Shown here piece after piece: positions 42,190 to 49,932 of a stretch of DNA of 64,000 nucleotides. The position numbers and the translations under genes are program-made. The notes beneath the pieces were generated by a model, which saw only the letters and a program-made list of their open reading frames with translations, was not told the DNA's origin and made no database searches. The stretch's first letter is position 1. Each line of letters begins with the position of its first letter. Source of the DNA: Enterococcus malodoratus ATCC 43197 (GTDB lineage Bacteria; Bacillota; Bacilli; Lactobacillales; Enterococcaceae); NCBI RefSeq assembly GCF_000407185.1, contig NZ_KE136482.1, positions 186,001 through 250,000 on the forward strand, given 5' to 3'.

Positions 42190-42205
42190 TTGAAAACGTT
42201 TCAAA
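42190..42205 (+). promoter_or_regulatory. cre-like site in the acid-sugar operon control region
   Basis: TTGAAAACGTTTCAAA matches the cre consensus WTGNAANCGNWNNCWW except at one position and is nearly palindromic. It lies between the divergent regulator and operon, about 85 bases before the kinase start. CcpA control is plausible for a catabolic operon but not proven. Confidence 0.5.
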
Positions 42206-42289
42206 ATTAAACGATTTTTTTCTTTAATGAATATCCAAGACAGGGCAAGCAAGCTAGAATGAAACCATGAAATCTAAGGTGGTGAACGG

Positions 42290-43525
42290 ATGATAAAGCT
42301 GCTAGTTATCGCAGATGATTTTACGGGAGCCCTTGATACGGGCGTTCAATTCTCTAAACAAGGGATATCTACAGTAGTTTCAACCGATACAAATATAACG
42401 TTTGGTGAAGTAGATGAAGATATTGATGTTTTAGTCATCGATACGGAAAGTCGTTACTTAAGCTTTGAAGAAGCCTATCAATTGATTCATACAATAATTG
42501 TAAGCGCTAAAAAAGAAGGAGTACCTTTTATTTATAAAAAGGTCGACTCTGCTTTACGGGGAAATATTAGTGCCGAAATCAAAGGCCTTCTTGACGCCAG
42601 CGAAAAATCAGCGATACCATTTTTACCGGCGTATCCTGAAATGAAGCGCGTGTTGATCGATGGCGATTTATATATTGATCAAGTACTGGTTTCCGAAAGT
42701 ATCTTTGCAAAAGATCCCTATGAACCAGTAATCGAAAGCAATGTGCTGCGGCGATTGAAAAAAGAAGCGGATATCGATGGTCAATTATTGAAAGACAAAT
42801 TGCCTGAAAAGCTTGAAGGTGTCTTAGTCTTTGATGCTGAAACGAATGAGGATTTAGAGCAGCAAGCAGCCCTTTTAGAGCAGGCGGAATTATTGTCACT
42901 CTCGATCGGCTGTGCAGGATTTGCGCAAGTATTGGCCGCAAAATTGTTTCCTAAAAAAGAAACAAAAAAATATGCTTTAAAGAAACCACTCGTAGTGATT
43001 TGTGGAAGTATTAATCCGATCACAAGAAAACAAGTGGATTACGTTGAGCAGCAAAATTATCCTAGAGTTTCATTGAGACCGCAGCAGTTGCTGCATTCTA
43101 ATTATTGGTCAGATGACGCTGGGGAAAAGGATGTCGCTCAGTATCTATCTTTAATGAAAGAACATCCTTTAGTCATTTTTGAAACATTGAGTGAAGAGAC
43201 TAGTCTGGGAATCGAACAGCACGGTCAAGAACAGGGAGTCGCTCTTTCAGATTTCCGTTTCAGGATCGGCCGATCATTAGGTGAGTTGACCCAGGCGATT
43301 TGGTCAAAAAAAACGGAGAATACGTTCCTGTTCACTGGAGGAGATACTTTGTTTCAGTCAATGAGTGTATTGGAAATCAATCAGATCAAACCAATCGCTG
43401 AAATCAGCGCAGGTGTAGTCCTATCTTCAATTGAATGGAACAATCAGGAAATTCAAGTCATTACTAAATCAGGCGGCTTTGGTAATGAAAAACTTTTTGA
43501 AGAAATTAGCCGCCTGACAAAATAG
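42290..43525 (+). CDS. Four-carbon acid sugar kinase family protein (DUF1537; DtnK/OtnK-like)
   Basis: The 411-residue protein has the DUF1537 N-terminal motif LLVIADDFTGALDTGVQFSK and the blocks IYKKVDSALRGNISAEIKGL and LLSIGCAGF-like SLSIGCAGFAQVL. The C-terminal domain has ICGSINPITRKQVDYVEQ, TFLFTGGDTLFQSM and VITKSGGFGNEKLF for ATP. Characterised members phosphorylate D-threonate, D-erythronate or related acids at the 4-position. First gene of a seven-gene operon. In other bacteria DtnK works with a PdxA-type enzyme, and one lies three genes downstream here. ATG after GGTGG. Confidence 0.88.
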   Translation: MIKLLVIADDFTGALDTGVQFSKQGISTVVSTDTNITFGEVDEDIDVLVIDTESRYLSFEEAYQLIHTIIVSAKKEGVPFIYKKVDSALRGNISAEIKGLLDASEKSAIPFLPAYPEMKRVLIDGDLYIDQVLVSESIFAKDPYEPVIESNVLRRLKKEADIDGQLLKDKLPEKLEGVLVFDAETNEDLEQQAALLEQAELLSLSIGCAGFAQVLAAKLFPKKETKKYALKKPLVVICGSINPITRKQVDYVEQQNYPRVSLRPQQLLHSNYWSDDAGEKDVAQYLSLMKEHPLVIFETLSEETSLGIEQHGQEQGVALSDFRFRIGRSLGELTQAIWSKKTENTFLFTGGDTLFQSMSVLEINQIKPIAEISAGVVLSSIEWNNQEIQVITKSGGFGNEKLFEEISRLTK

Positions 43526-43546
43526 AAAAAAGCTGGAGGAAGAAAG

Positions 43547-44704
43547 ATGCTTGTAGATTACAGTTTAAAGATGCCGAAAAATATTATCGCTGGCGAACAT
43601 GCGATTGAACAATTAGCAGAAATCATTTCGAAGGATATCCAAAAGATCGTGATTTTTACCGATAAAGGGATTTTAGGTGCCGGACTAGTAGATGCACCTG
43701 AAGCGGTAATCGAAAAGGCCGGTGTGGAATATACGATTATTTCGGAAATTCCCGCAGAACCTAATTATCATGAAGCGCAAGCGATGGTTGACGAGTTCAA
43801 AAAAGAGCAGGCTGATTTCATCATCGCTATCGGCGGCGGCAGTGTGATGGATGTAGCCAAGCTTGCATCGATTCTAGCAACGGACGACTATAAGGTCAAA
43901 GATTTGTTGGATGATCCATTGTTAGCAAAAAAACAAGTCGCTAGTTTAATGATTCCGACTACAGCGGGTACAGGTTCTGAAGCAACGCCGAACAGTATCG
44001 TTGGCGTACCAGAAAAAGAATTGAAAATCGGGATCGTAAACCCTGAAATGATCGCGGACTACGTGATTTTAGATAGTCGCATGATCAAAAACTTACCAAA
44101 ACCAATCGCTGCCGCAACTGGAGTTGATGCTTTATGCCATGCGATTGAATGCTTTACATCGGCTAAGGCGAACCCGATCAGTAATACTTTTTCATTAGAA
44201 GCCCTTGATTTGATCATGAACAACCTGGTTGAAGCGTGTACGAATCCAGACGCATTGGAAGCAAAAAGCAACATGCTCCTAGGCTCATTTTACGCCGGAG
44301 TAGCCATCACTTCCTCTGGAACAACTGCGGTCCATGCGCTTTCGTATCCGCTAGGCGGAAAATATCATATTGCTCATGGTGTTTCTAATGCGATGCTGCT
44401 AACACCAGTGATGACGTTCAATCAGCCGGCAATCAAAGAATTATTGGCGATCGCTTACGATCGCGTAGTAAAAGATGGCGATAAAGCGTTATCCGTTGAT
44501 GAAAAATCAGAGTATATGATTAATCAATTGGAAGAGATCGTTAAAGTTTTAGAAATTCCAACAAGCTTAAAAGAATTCAATGTTCCGGCAGAAGATTTAG
44601 ACGGTTTAGTAGCTGCCGGTATGGAAGTCACTCGTTTATTAGTTAACAACAAGCGCGAAGTTACACCAGAAGACGCGAAAAAAATCTATTTGGAAATTCT
44701 ATAA
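43547..44704 (+). CDS. Iron-containing alcohol dehydrogenase
   Basis: The 385-residue protein has the family motifs IIAIGGGSVMDVAKLASILA (NAD binding), MIPTTAGTGSEATPNS and the metal His residues in GVDALCHAIECF, AVHALSYPLGGKYHIAHGVS. Group III dehydrogenases reduce or oxidise small aldehydes, ketones and hydroxy acids, usually with Fe2+ or Zn2+. In this operon it could oxidise a hydroxy acid or reduce a semialdehyde released by the lyase encoded next. It starts 21 bases after the kinase gene with GGAGG. Confidence 0.88.
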   Translation: MLVDYSLKMPKNIIAGEHAIEQLAEIISKDIQKIVIFTDKGILGAGLVDAPEAVIEKAGVEYTIISEIPAEPNYHEAQAMVDEFKKEQADFIIAIGGGSVMDVAKLASILATDDYKVKDLLDDPLLAKKQVASLMIPTTAGTGSEATPNSIVGVPEKELKIGIVNPEMIADYVILDSRMIKNLPKPIAAATGVDALCHAIECFTSAKANPISNTFSLEALDLIMNNLVEACTNPDALEAKSNMLLGSFYAGVAITSSGTTAVHALSYPLGGKYHIAHGVSNAMLLTPVMTFNQPAIKELLAIAYDRVVKDGDKALSVDEKSEYMINQLEEIVKVLEIPTSLKEFNVPAEDLDGLVAAGMEVTRLLVNNKREVTPEDAKKIYLEIL

Positions 44705-44723
44705 AAGGAATGAGGCAGAAAAA

Positions 44724-45620
44724 ATGACAGAAATCAAAGGGATCATCTCTCCGATTTTAACACCGATGCATGATGACGAAAGCGTCAATTATGAAGAGTT
44801 TCGAGTACAAATCAATCGTATGCTGGATGGCGGGATTCATGGAATATTCGTTTTTGGAACCAATGGAGAAGGCTACATTCTTTCAGAAGACGAAAAAATA
44901 GAAATCATGAAAACAGCCGTAGAAGAAGTGAATGGGCGTGTTCCTGTTTATGCTTCAACTGGTCTTGTTGGAACCAAAGATACGATCCGTTTATCTCAAA
45001 AGGCTAAAGAGGTTGGGGTCGATGTTCTATCAATCATTACACCATCTTTCGCGGCGGCATCACAAGACGAGCTGTATACCCATTTTAAAACAGTTGCTGA
45101 AAATGTTGATATGCCGATCGTTTTATACAATATTCCAGCACGGACAGGAAATGCGATTGCACCAGCAACTGTTGGGAAACTAAGCAAGATCGAAAATATC
45201 ATCGGTGTGAAAGACAGCAGCGGAAACTTTGATAACATCCTGCAATACATCGAACAAACGCGCGACTGTGAAGACTTCGCGGTACTTTCAGGCAATGATT
45301 CGTTGATTTTATGGACTTTATTGGCAGGCGGACAAGGCGGAATCGCAGGCTGTTCAAATATTTATCCATACGTAATGGCACAAATCTACGAACAGTTCTT
45401 AAAAGGAAATATCAAAGAAGCAAGAACGTACCAAGATTCGATCCGTTCATTTAGAGATTGCTTCAAATACGGCAATCCTAATACGATCGTCAAACATACC
45501 GTTGGTTTATTAGGTTATCCAGTTGGAAAATGCCGTGCGCCGTTTAATCAAGTAGCTGAACAAGCGACCGAAGCATTGCAAAAGGTGATTATTGACAATC
45601 AAGAAAAAGGCATGAAATAA
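44724..45620 (+). CDS. DapA/NanA superfamily lyase (dihydrodipicolinate synthase family)
   Basis: The 298-residue TIM-barrel protein has GTNGEGYILSEDE near the start, the catalytic Tyr in VLYNIPARTGN (Tyr 135) and the Schiff-base Lys in IIGVKDSSGNFDN (Lys 163). Members cleave or condense 2-keto acids (dihydrodipicolinate, N-acetylneuraminate, 2-keto-3-deoxy sugar acids). The TPSF segment (DapA has TPYY) and the catabolic neighbours argue against lysine biosynthesis and for aldol cleavage or dehydration of a 2-keto-3-deoxy acid. The start ATG follows AAGGAATGAGG. Confidence 0.88.
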   Translation: MTEIKGIISPILTPMHDDESVNYEEFRVQINRMLDGGIHGIFVFGTNGEGYILSEDEKIEIMKTAVEEVNGRVPVYASTGLVGTKDTIRLSQKAKEVGVDVLSIITPSFAAASQDELYTHFKTVAENVDMPIVLYNIPARTGNAIAPATVGKLSKIENIIGVKDSSGNFDNILQYIEQTRDCEDFAVLSGNDSLILWTLLAGGQGGIAGCSNIYPYVMAQIYEQFLKGNIKEARTYQDSIRSFRDCFKYGNPNTIVKHTVGLLGYPVGKCRAPFNQVAEQATEALQKVIIDNQEKGMK

Positions 45621-45636
45621 AAAGGGGGTAGTCAAG

Positions 45637-46662
45637 ATGAAAAAAATCATTGGGATCACGATGGGCGACCCCGCAGGCATTGGACCTGAAATTGCGATCA
45701 AGGCCTTAAATAAAGCAGCGTTATATGATCGCTGCAAACCGCTTTTGATCGGCGATAAAAGTGTGCTGAACCACTATCTAGAAAAGCATCCGGACTTAAA
45801 TCTTACGGTGAATGTAGTGAACAAGCCAAGTGAGGGGAAATATACCTTCGGAACGATCGATTTAGTTGATTTAGGTATCGTGGACATGCAGAATTTGCCG
45901 ATTGGTGAAGTATCGAAAGTCGGCGGGAACGCGGCCTTCCAATATGTTAAAAAGGTCATTGAGCTGGCATTAGCTAAAGAAGTCGATGCTACTGTAACGA
46001 ATCCATTGAATAAGGAAGCCATGAATGCGGCGGGCCATCATTATGCTGGACATACTGAGATCTATGCGGATTTAACAGGAACCGAAAAATACACGATGAT
46101 GCTTGCAGATGGAAATTTACGAGTAGTGCATGTTTCGACACATGTTTCTTTGAGAGAAGCCTGTGATCGAGCGACCAAGGAGAGAGTTTTAGATGTAATT
46201 CGCATTGCTGACCAAGCGTGCAAAAATCTAGGAATCAAAGAACCGCGCATCGCAGTGGCGGGACTAAATCCTCATTGCGGGGAAAACGGACTTTTCGGTC
46301 AAGAAGAAATCACCGAAATCAATCCAGCAGTAGAAGCGGCACAAGCAGAAGGCATCAACGCGTATGGATCATTGCCAGCGGATACAGTCTTTTCGAAAGC
46401 CAACGGCGGCATGTATGACATTGTTGTTGCAATGTATCATGATCAGGGGCACATCCCGTTAAAAACTTTAGGGTTTGTTTATGATCAAAAATCAGGTGCT
46501 TGGGAAGCGGTCAAAGGAGTAAATATTACACTTGGACTGCCGATTATTCGCACCTCGGTTGATCACGGCACGGCTTTTGACCAAGTCGGAAAATGGACCG
46601 CCAGCGAGTTCAGTCTCGAAAATGCGATTGATTACGCGATTCGTTTAGCTGAAAACGTGTAG
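45637..46662 (+). CDS. PdxA-family 4-phospho-hydroxy-acid dehydrogenase (PdxA2-like)
   Basis: The 341-residue protein has the PdxA motifs ITMGDPAGIGPEIAIKAL, the metal His blocks HYAGHTEIYADLTGTEKYTM and VVAMYHDQGHIPLKTLGF, and RTSVDHGTAFD. Classical PdxA oxidises 4-phosphohydroxy-L-threonine for vitamin B6. PdxA2 enzymes encoded with DUF1537 kinases oxidatively decarboxylate 4-phospho-D-threonate or -erythronate to dihydroxyacetone phosphate. The DUF1537 kinase in the same operon strongly favours the catabolic role. ATG after AAAGGGGG. Confidence 0.9.
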   Translation: MKKIIGITMGDPAGIGPEIAIKALNKAALYDRCKPLLIGDKSVLNHYLEKHPDLNLTVNVVNKPSEGKYTFGTIDLVDLGIVDMQNLPIGEVSKVGGNAAFQYVKKVIELALAKEVDATVTNPLNKEAMNAAGHHYAGHTEIYADLTGTEKYTMMLADGNLRVVHVSTHVSLREACDRATKERVLDVIRIADQACKNLGIKEPRIAVAGLNPHCGENGLFGQEEITEINPAVEAAQAEGINAYGSLPADTVFSKANGGMYDIVVAMYHDQGHIPLKTLGFVYDQKSGAWEAVKGVNITLGLPIIRTSVDHGTAFDQVGKWTASEFSLENAIDYAIRLAENV

Positions 46663-46673
46663 GAGGTCAAAAA

Positions 46674-47126
46674 ATGATTATTGATGCCATAGCGAATTTG
46701 AGTCACTATACTAAGTTATTTCCGACAATTCCTGAAGCCTTAGAGACAATGAACAGCATCGAACATCAGGAGTTGGGTAAAAAATATTTTTTCAAGGGTG
46801 GTTACTTCTTCTTTCAAGAAGGAGCGACCAAACCGATTGAAGAAGCGCAATTTGAGGCGCACCGTAAATACGCAGATCTTCAAATCGTTTTAAAAGGCGA
46901 AGAATACATCGCTTGGAATAAATTAACTGATTTGACGGAAGTTTTGCCCTACGATTCCGAAAAGGATGTACAAAAATTCGTTGGACAAAATACCCACAAG
47001 ATGAAAATATCCGAAGGGATGGCCTATATTTGTTTTCCTTGGGATGGGCACCAAGCGGTTTTCCATGTGGATCAGCCGCTGCACTTTATGAAGGCTGTTA
47101 TTAAGTTAGAACTTAATACAAAATAA
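46674..47126 (+). CDS. YhcH/YjgK/YiaL family cupin (DUF386)
   Basis: The 150-residue protein has the family blocks GKKYFFKGGYFFFQE, EAHRKYADLQIVLKGEEYIA and the late FPWDGHQAVFHVDQP. Metal-binding residues are a His and Glu near HRKYADLQIV and a His near WDGHQA. YhcH family proteins occur in sialic acid, galactoside (EbgC) and 2,3-diketogulonate operons and are thought to act on sugar anomers or related small acids. Its presence supports a sugar-derived substrate for this operon. It starts 11 bases after the PdxA gene, with AGGAGG. Confidence 0.87.
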   Translation: MIIDAIANLSHYTKLFPTIPEALETMNSIEHQELGKKYFFKGGYFFFQEGATKPIEEAQFEAHRKYADLQIVLKGEEYIAWNKLTDLTEVLPYDSEKDVQKFVGQNTHKMKISEGMAYICFPWDGHQAVFHVDQPLHFMKAVIKLELNTK

Positions 47127-47140
47127 AAGGAGGAAAAAGT

Positions 47141-48307
47141 ATGACGAAGGAATTACCAAAAGTAAGACAGTCAGAACCAAATGGAATTACGTATCGGGAT
47201 GATTTTTTAAATGTAGATTTTGCTTTGATCCCAACAGGCGGGAATGCGACTGCACATGCACCAGCATTGATTGAAACGGAAGATGGCGGAATGTTGTGTG
47301 CTTGGTTTGCCGGAAGTTTTGAAGGCAGCGGGGATATTTCTATCGCTGTTTCAAAATTAGATCCGGAAACGCAAGTCTGGTCAGAAGCAGAAATTGTTTC
47401 TAAAGGCGAAGATCGCAGTGAACAGAACCCGGCCTTTTTTAGAGCACCAGATGGCGAGATCTGGTTGATTTATACTTCTCAATTGAGCCGCCAAGAAGGC
47501 AAGGATAATATGCAGTTTACATCGATTATTATGGTTCAGAAATCGAAGGATGAAGGCCAAACATGGAGCGAACCAGAAGTACTCTTTGATAATGAAGGAA
47601 CCTTTTCAAGACAAGCAATCCAAGTATTAAGTAACGGGCGTTGGATCTTCAGCACTTGGTTATGTGAAGATTCTCCTGAAGGCTTGACCAATGATCCAAC
47701 AGAATTCCAAGTTTCGGATGATCAAGGAAAGACTTGGAAAGCAGTCCGGATGCCGGATAGCAGCGGGCGTGTTCATGCCAACTTGAACGAAATGGAAGAA
47801 GGCCATTTAGTCGCATTTATGCGTAGTCGCTTTGCGGATCATGTGTACAAGAGTGAATCGTTTGATTTTGGCGATACATGGACAGTTCCAGAAGCAACCG
47901 TCTTACCGAATAATAATGCTAGTGTCAGTGCAATTAAGTTGCAGTCTGGTGAAATCGCTTTAGCTTATAATGTGAACGCTGCCAACAATGCAGAATTTGG
48001 AGTGGTGGCTTGGCCAGGATTACGTAATCCGGTTGCGGTATCTGTTTCTGAAGACCACGGTAAAACTTGGCCGGTGGGCAGAATCTTTGAACCGGCGGAA
48101 GGCTATATCGGGATTGAAAACAAAACGAACAATTCACAGCATGAATATCCAACTTTGTATCAGGATAGTAAAGGGTTATTGCATTTAGTTTATGCATACA
48201 AAAATAGACTATGCGTGAAGTATATTCGTTTCACTGTTGAAGAATTATTTGGTGAAAAAAGAGAGGCGGAAGGCGTCTATAATCCAACCTCTGGCGAAGG
48301 TGTTTAA
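47141..48307 (+). CDS. Sialidase-like protein with four Asp-boxes (BNR repeats), cytoplasmic
   Basis: The 388-residue protein has no signal peptide or membrane segment. Four Asp-box repeats S-x-D-x-G-x-T-W are at residues 135 (SKDEGQTW), 192 (SDDQGKTW), 240 (SFDFGDTW) and 303 (SEDHGKTW), marking a six-bladed beta-propeller of the sialidase superfamily. Conserved blocks are QNPAFFRAPDGEIWLIYTSQ and VHANLNEMEEGHLVAFMRSR. Superfamily members cleave sialic acids or other acidic sugars, but many relatives are not true sialidases. Being inside the cell, it would act on an imported glycoside. ATG after AAAGGAGG. Confidence 0.85.
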   Translation: MTKELPKVRQSEPNGITYRDDFLNVDFALIPTGGNATAHAPALIETEDGGMLCAWFAGSFEGSGDISIAVSKLDPETQVWSEAEIVSKGEDRSEQNPAFFRAPDGEIWLIYTSQLSRQEGKDNMQFTSIIMVQKSKDEGQTWSEPEVLFDNEGTFSRQAIQVLSNGRWIFSTWLCEDSPEGLTNDPTEFQVSDDQGKTWKAVRMPDSSGRVHANLNEMEEGHLVAFMRSRFADHVYKSESFDFGDTWTVPEATVLPNNNASVSAIKLQSGEIALAYNVNAANNAEFGVVAWPGLRNPVAVSVSEDHGKTWPVGRIFEPAEGYIGIENKTNNSQHEYPTLYQDSKGLLHLVYAYKNRLCVKYIRFTVEELFGEKREAEGVYNPTSGEGV

Positions 48308-48480
48308 AGAAAATATGCAGTTAAATGTAAGGTTATAAAATTCCAGCATCAGTGTGTTGCGCTGCAGAGCGACCGCTGCTCAGGACTTAGAATTGCGTTT
48401 ACCGTTGAGAGATCAGAAAGCTATTTACCTAATGCCTCAACAACAAGTGAAAAACAGTTTTAATAAAGGAGAATACAAAA

Positions 48481-49761
48481 ATGACAATACAAATGATTCT
48501 CGCCCTGGGTATTTTGATCTTCATGATCGTTTTGATCATGTCGGACAAATTGGCCTTTGGCGCACCCCCATTGCTGGCCTGCCTTTTATTGGTAGTCACT
48601 GGTTTATCGACGGTTCAAGAAGCTTTTGCAGGATTTATTAATTCAAGTGTTGTAATGGTTGCGGGATTTATGGTTGTAATGGCCGGCTTGATGAAGACGA
48701 CCTTGATCAGTCGCGTACAGTCAACGATGATCGCCTTGGTCAACCGCGGCGGGTATAAAAGCTATGTGCTCTTATTGATCGTCGTTATGCTAGGTGCTAG
48801 TCTGACCGGTTCAGGCTCAACAGGATATTATGTACTTATTTTATCATTGGTTTCAATGATTCCTTATAACAAGAAAATGCCGACATCTAAATTAATGATG
48901 CCGTTGGGATTCGCCACAAACCATCCGTTACTGCCTTTCAACTGCGCACTTTTTTATGGAGTGACTGTCAGTGTTTTAGAAACGGCAGGATATAAGGATA
49001 CTATTTCAATGCCGAAATTCGCAGTAGTCAACTTTATTTTGGCAATGGGCTTTCTGATCTGGAGTTTAGTTGCCTATCGCTTATTACCAGACCACGAAAT
49101 AACCGAACCGGGTGAAGAAGATAAAAACGAGACGCAAAAAGCCGAAATTTTACCCGCTTGGAAAGAAAATACGACAATTGCACTATTTATTCTCAGTGTT
49201 GCCGGCATGATGATGATGAATACTTTAGGTGATGCTTCGTATGTTATTCCCGGCCTGGCAGGCGCTGTCATACTTGTGATGCACGTTTTAGACTTCAAAG
49301 AAGTGCGTGACAGCATGGGCGCACCAGTGATCTTGATGATGGCTGGAGTAATCGGGGTTGCGGATGCATTAGCCAATACTGGATTCACCGCAATGATCGG
49401 CGATCTTGTGGCGGAAACACTGGGAACAAATATCCATCCATTCTTTTTGATCTTGATTTTTGCTTTACTGACAAGTACTTGTGCAACTTTTACAGGGTCA
49501 AACATGGGGTCGGTCTACATCTTCGCGCCAATCGCGATTGCGACCAGCATCAGTCTAGGCCTAAATCCTGTTGCAGCAGCGACTGCTGTCGTAATCTCAG
49601 GCTGGAATGGCGGGTATATGCCTGTTGATGGAATGCCGGCCATGATTTTAGGAATGGGTAAATACAAACTTCCTGAATTTTGGCTTTATTCCGTTCCGAT
49701 GTATCTGATTCGAATCGTGGCCTTGTGTATTGGGGCCGTTGTTATGTTTCCTTTCCGTTAA
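48481..49761 (+). CDS. SLC13/anion-permease-like transporter
   Basis: The 426-residue protein has about eleven hydrophobic segments with two internally similar halves. The loops GASLTGSGSTGYYVLILSLV and CATFTGSNMGSVYIFAPIAI resemble the substrate-binding hairpins of divalent-anion and CitM/ArsB-type (ion transporter superfamily) carriers. It is the last gene of the acid-sugar operon, after a 173-base gap without a clear terminator, and has its own ribosome site TAAAGGAG. It probably imports the anionic substrate of the pathway. Exact family and substrate are uncertain. Confidence 0.78.
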   Translation: MTIQMILALGILIFMIVLIMSDKLAFGAPPLLACLLLVVTGLSTVQEAFAGFINSSVVMVAGFMVVMAGLMKTTLISRVQSTMIALVNRGGYKSYVLLLIVVMLGASLTGSGSTGYYVLILSLVSMIPYNKKMPTSKLMMPLGFATNHPLLPFNCALFYGVTVSVLETAGYKDTISMPKFAVVNFILAMGFLIWSLVAYRLLPDHEITEPGEEDKNETQKAEILPAWKENTTIALFILSVAGMMMMNTLGDASYVIPGLAGAVILVMHVLDFKEVRDSMGAPVILMMAGVIGVADALANTGFTAMIGDLVAETLGTNIHPFFLILIFALLTSTCATFTGSNMGSVYIFAPIAIATSISLGLNPVAAATAVVISGWNGGYMPVDGMPAMILGMGKYKLPEFWLYSVPMYLIRIVALCIGAVVMFPFR

Positions 49762-49782
49762 AGGGATTGAGAAAAAATTGAA

Positions 49783-49911
49783 TCACATAAGGGAGTAACT
49801 GGCAACGAAATGTTGTGACAGCATCACCAAGACTGAAAGAAATTTCTGGTGCTGTATTAAATGGTGAGACTTGTGTATGTTGAACGAAACATACGCAGGT
49901 CTTCTTTTTTT
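49783..49911 (+). promoter_or_regulatory. yybP-ykoY manganese riboswitch with intrinsic terminator
   Basis: The leader of the P-type ATPase gene holds AAGGGAGTAACTGGCAACG (from 49789), a long hairpin arm (ACAGCATCACCA against TGGTGCTGT) and GGTGAGACTTG (from 49863). These are the loop elements GGGAGUA and UGAGAC that form the Mn2+ site of yybP-ykoY RNAs. A 15-bp hairpin, AGACTTGTGTATGTT with AACATACGCAGGTCT (49867-49902), and a T-run form the terminator. Its 5' arm includes the conserved GAGAC region, so Mn2+ binding would favour read-through. The family is known to switch on Mn2+ exporters. Confidence 0.85.
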
Positions 49912-49932
49912 AAGAAAAAATAGGAGGATTTT

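Noticed and set aside
44724-45620. DapA-family gene as lysine biosynthesis dapA
   Set aside because: The neighbours are sugar-acid catabolic genes and the TPYY motif of DapA reads TPSF.
45637-46662. PdxA gene as part of vitamin B6 biosynthesis
   Set aside because: No pdxB, serC or pdxJ is present, and the gene is embedded in a catabolic operon with a DUF1537 kinase. The PdxA2 role fits better.
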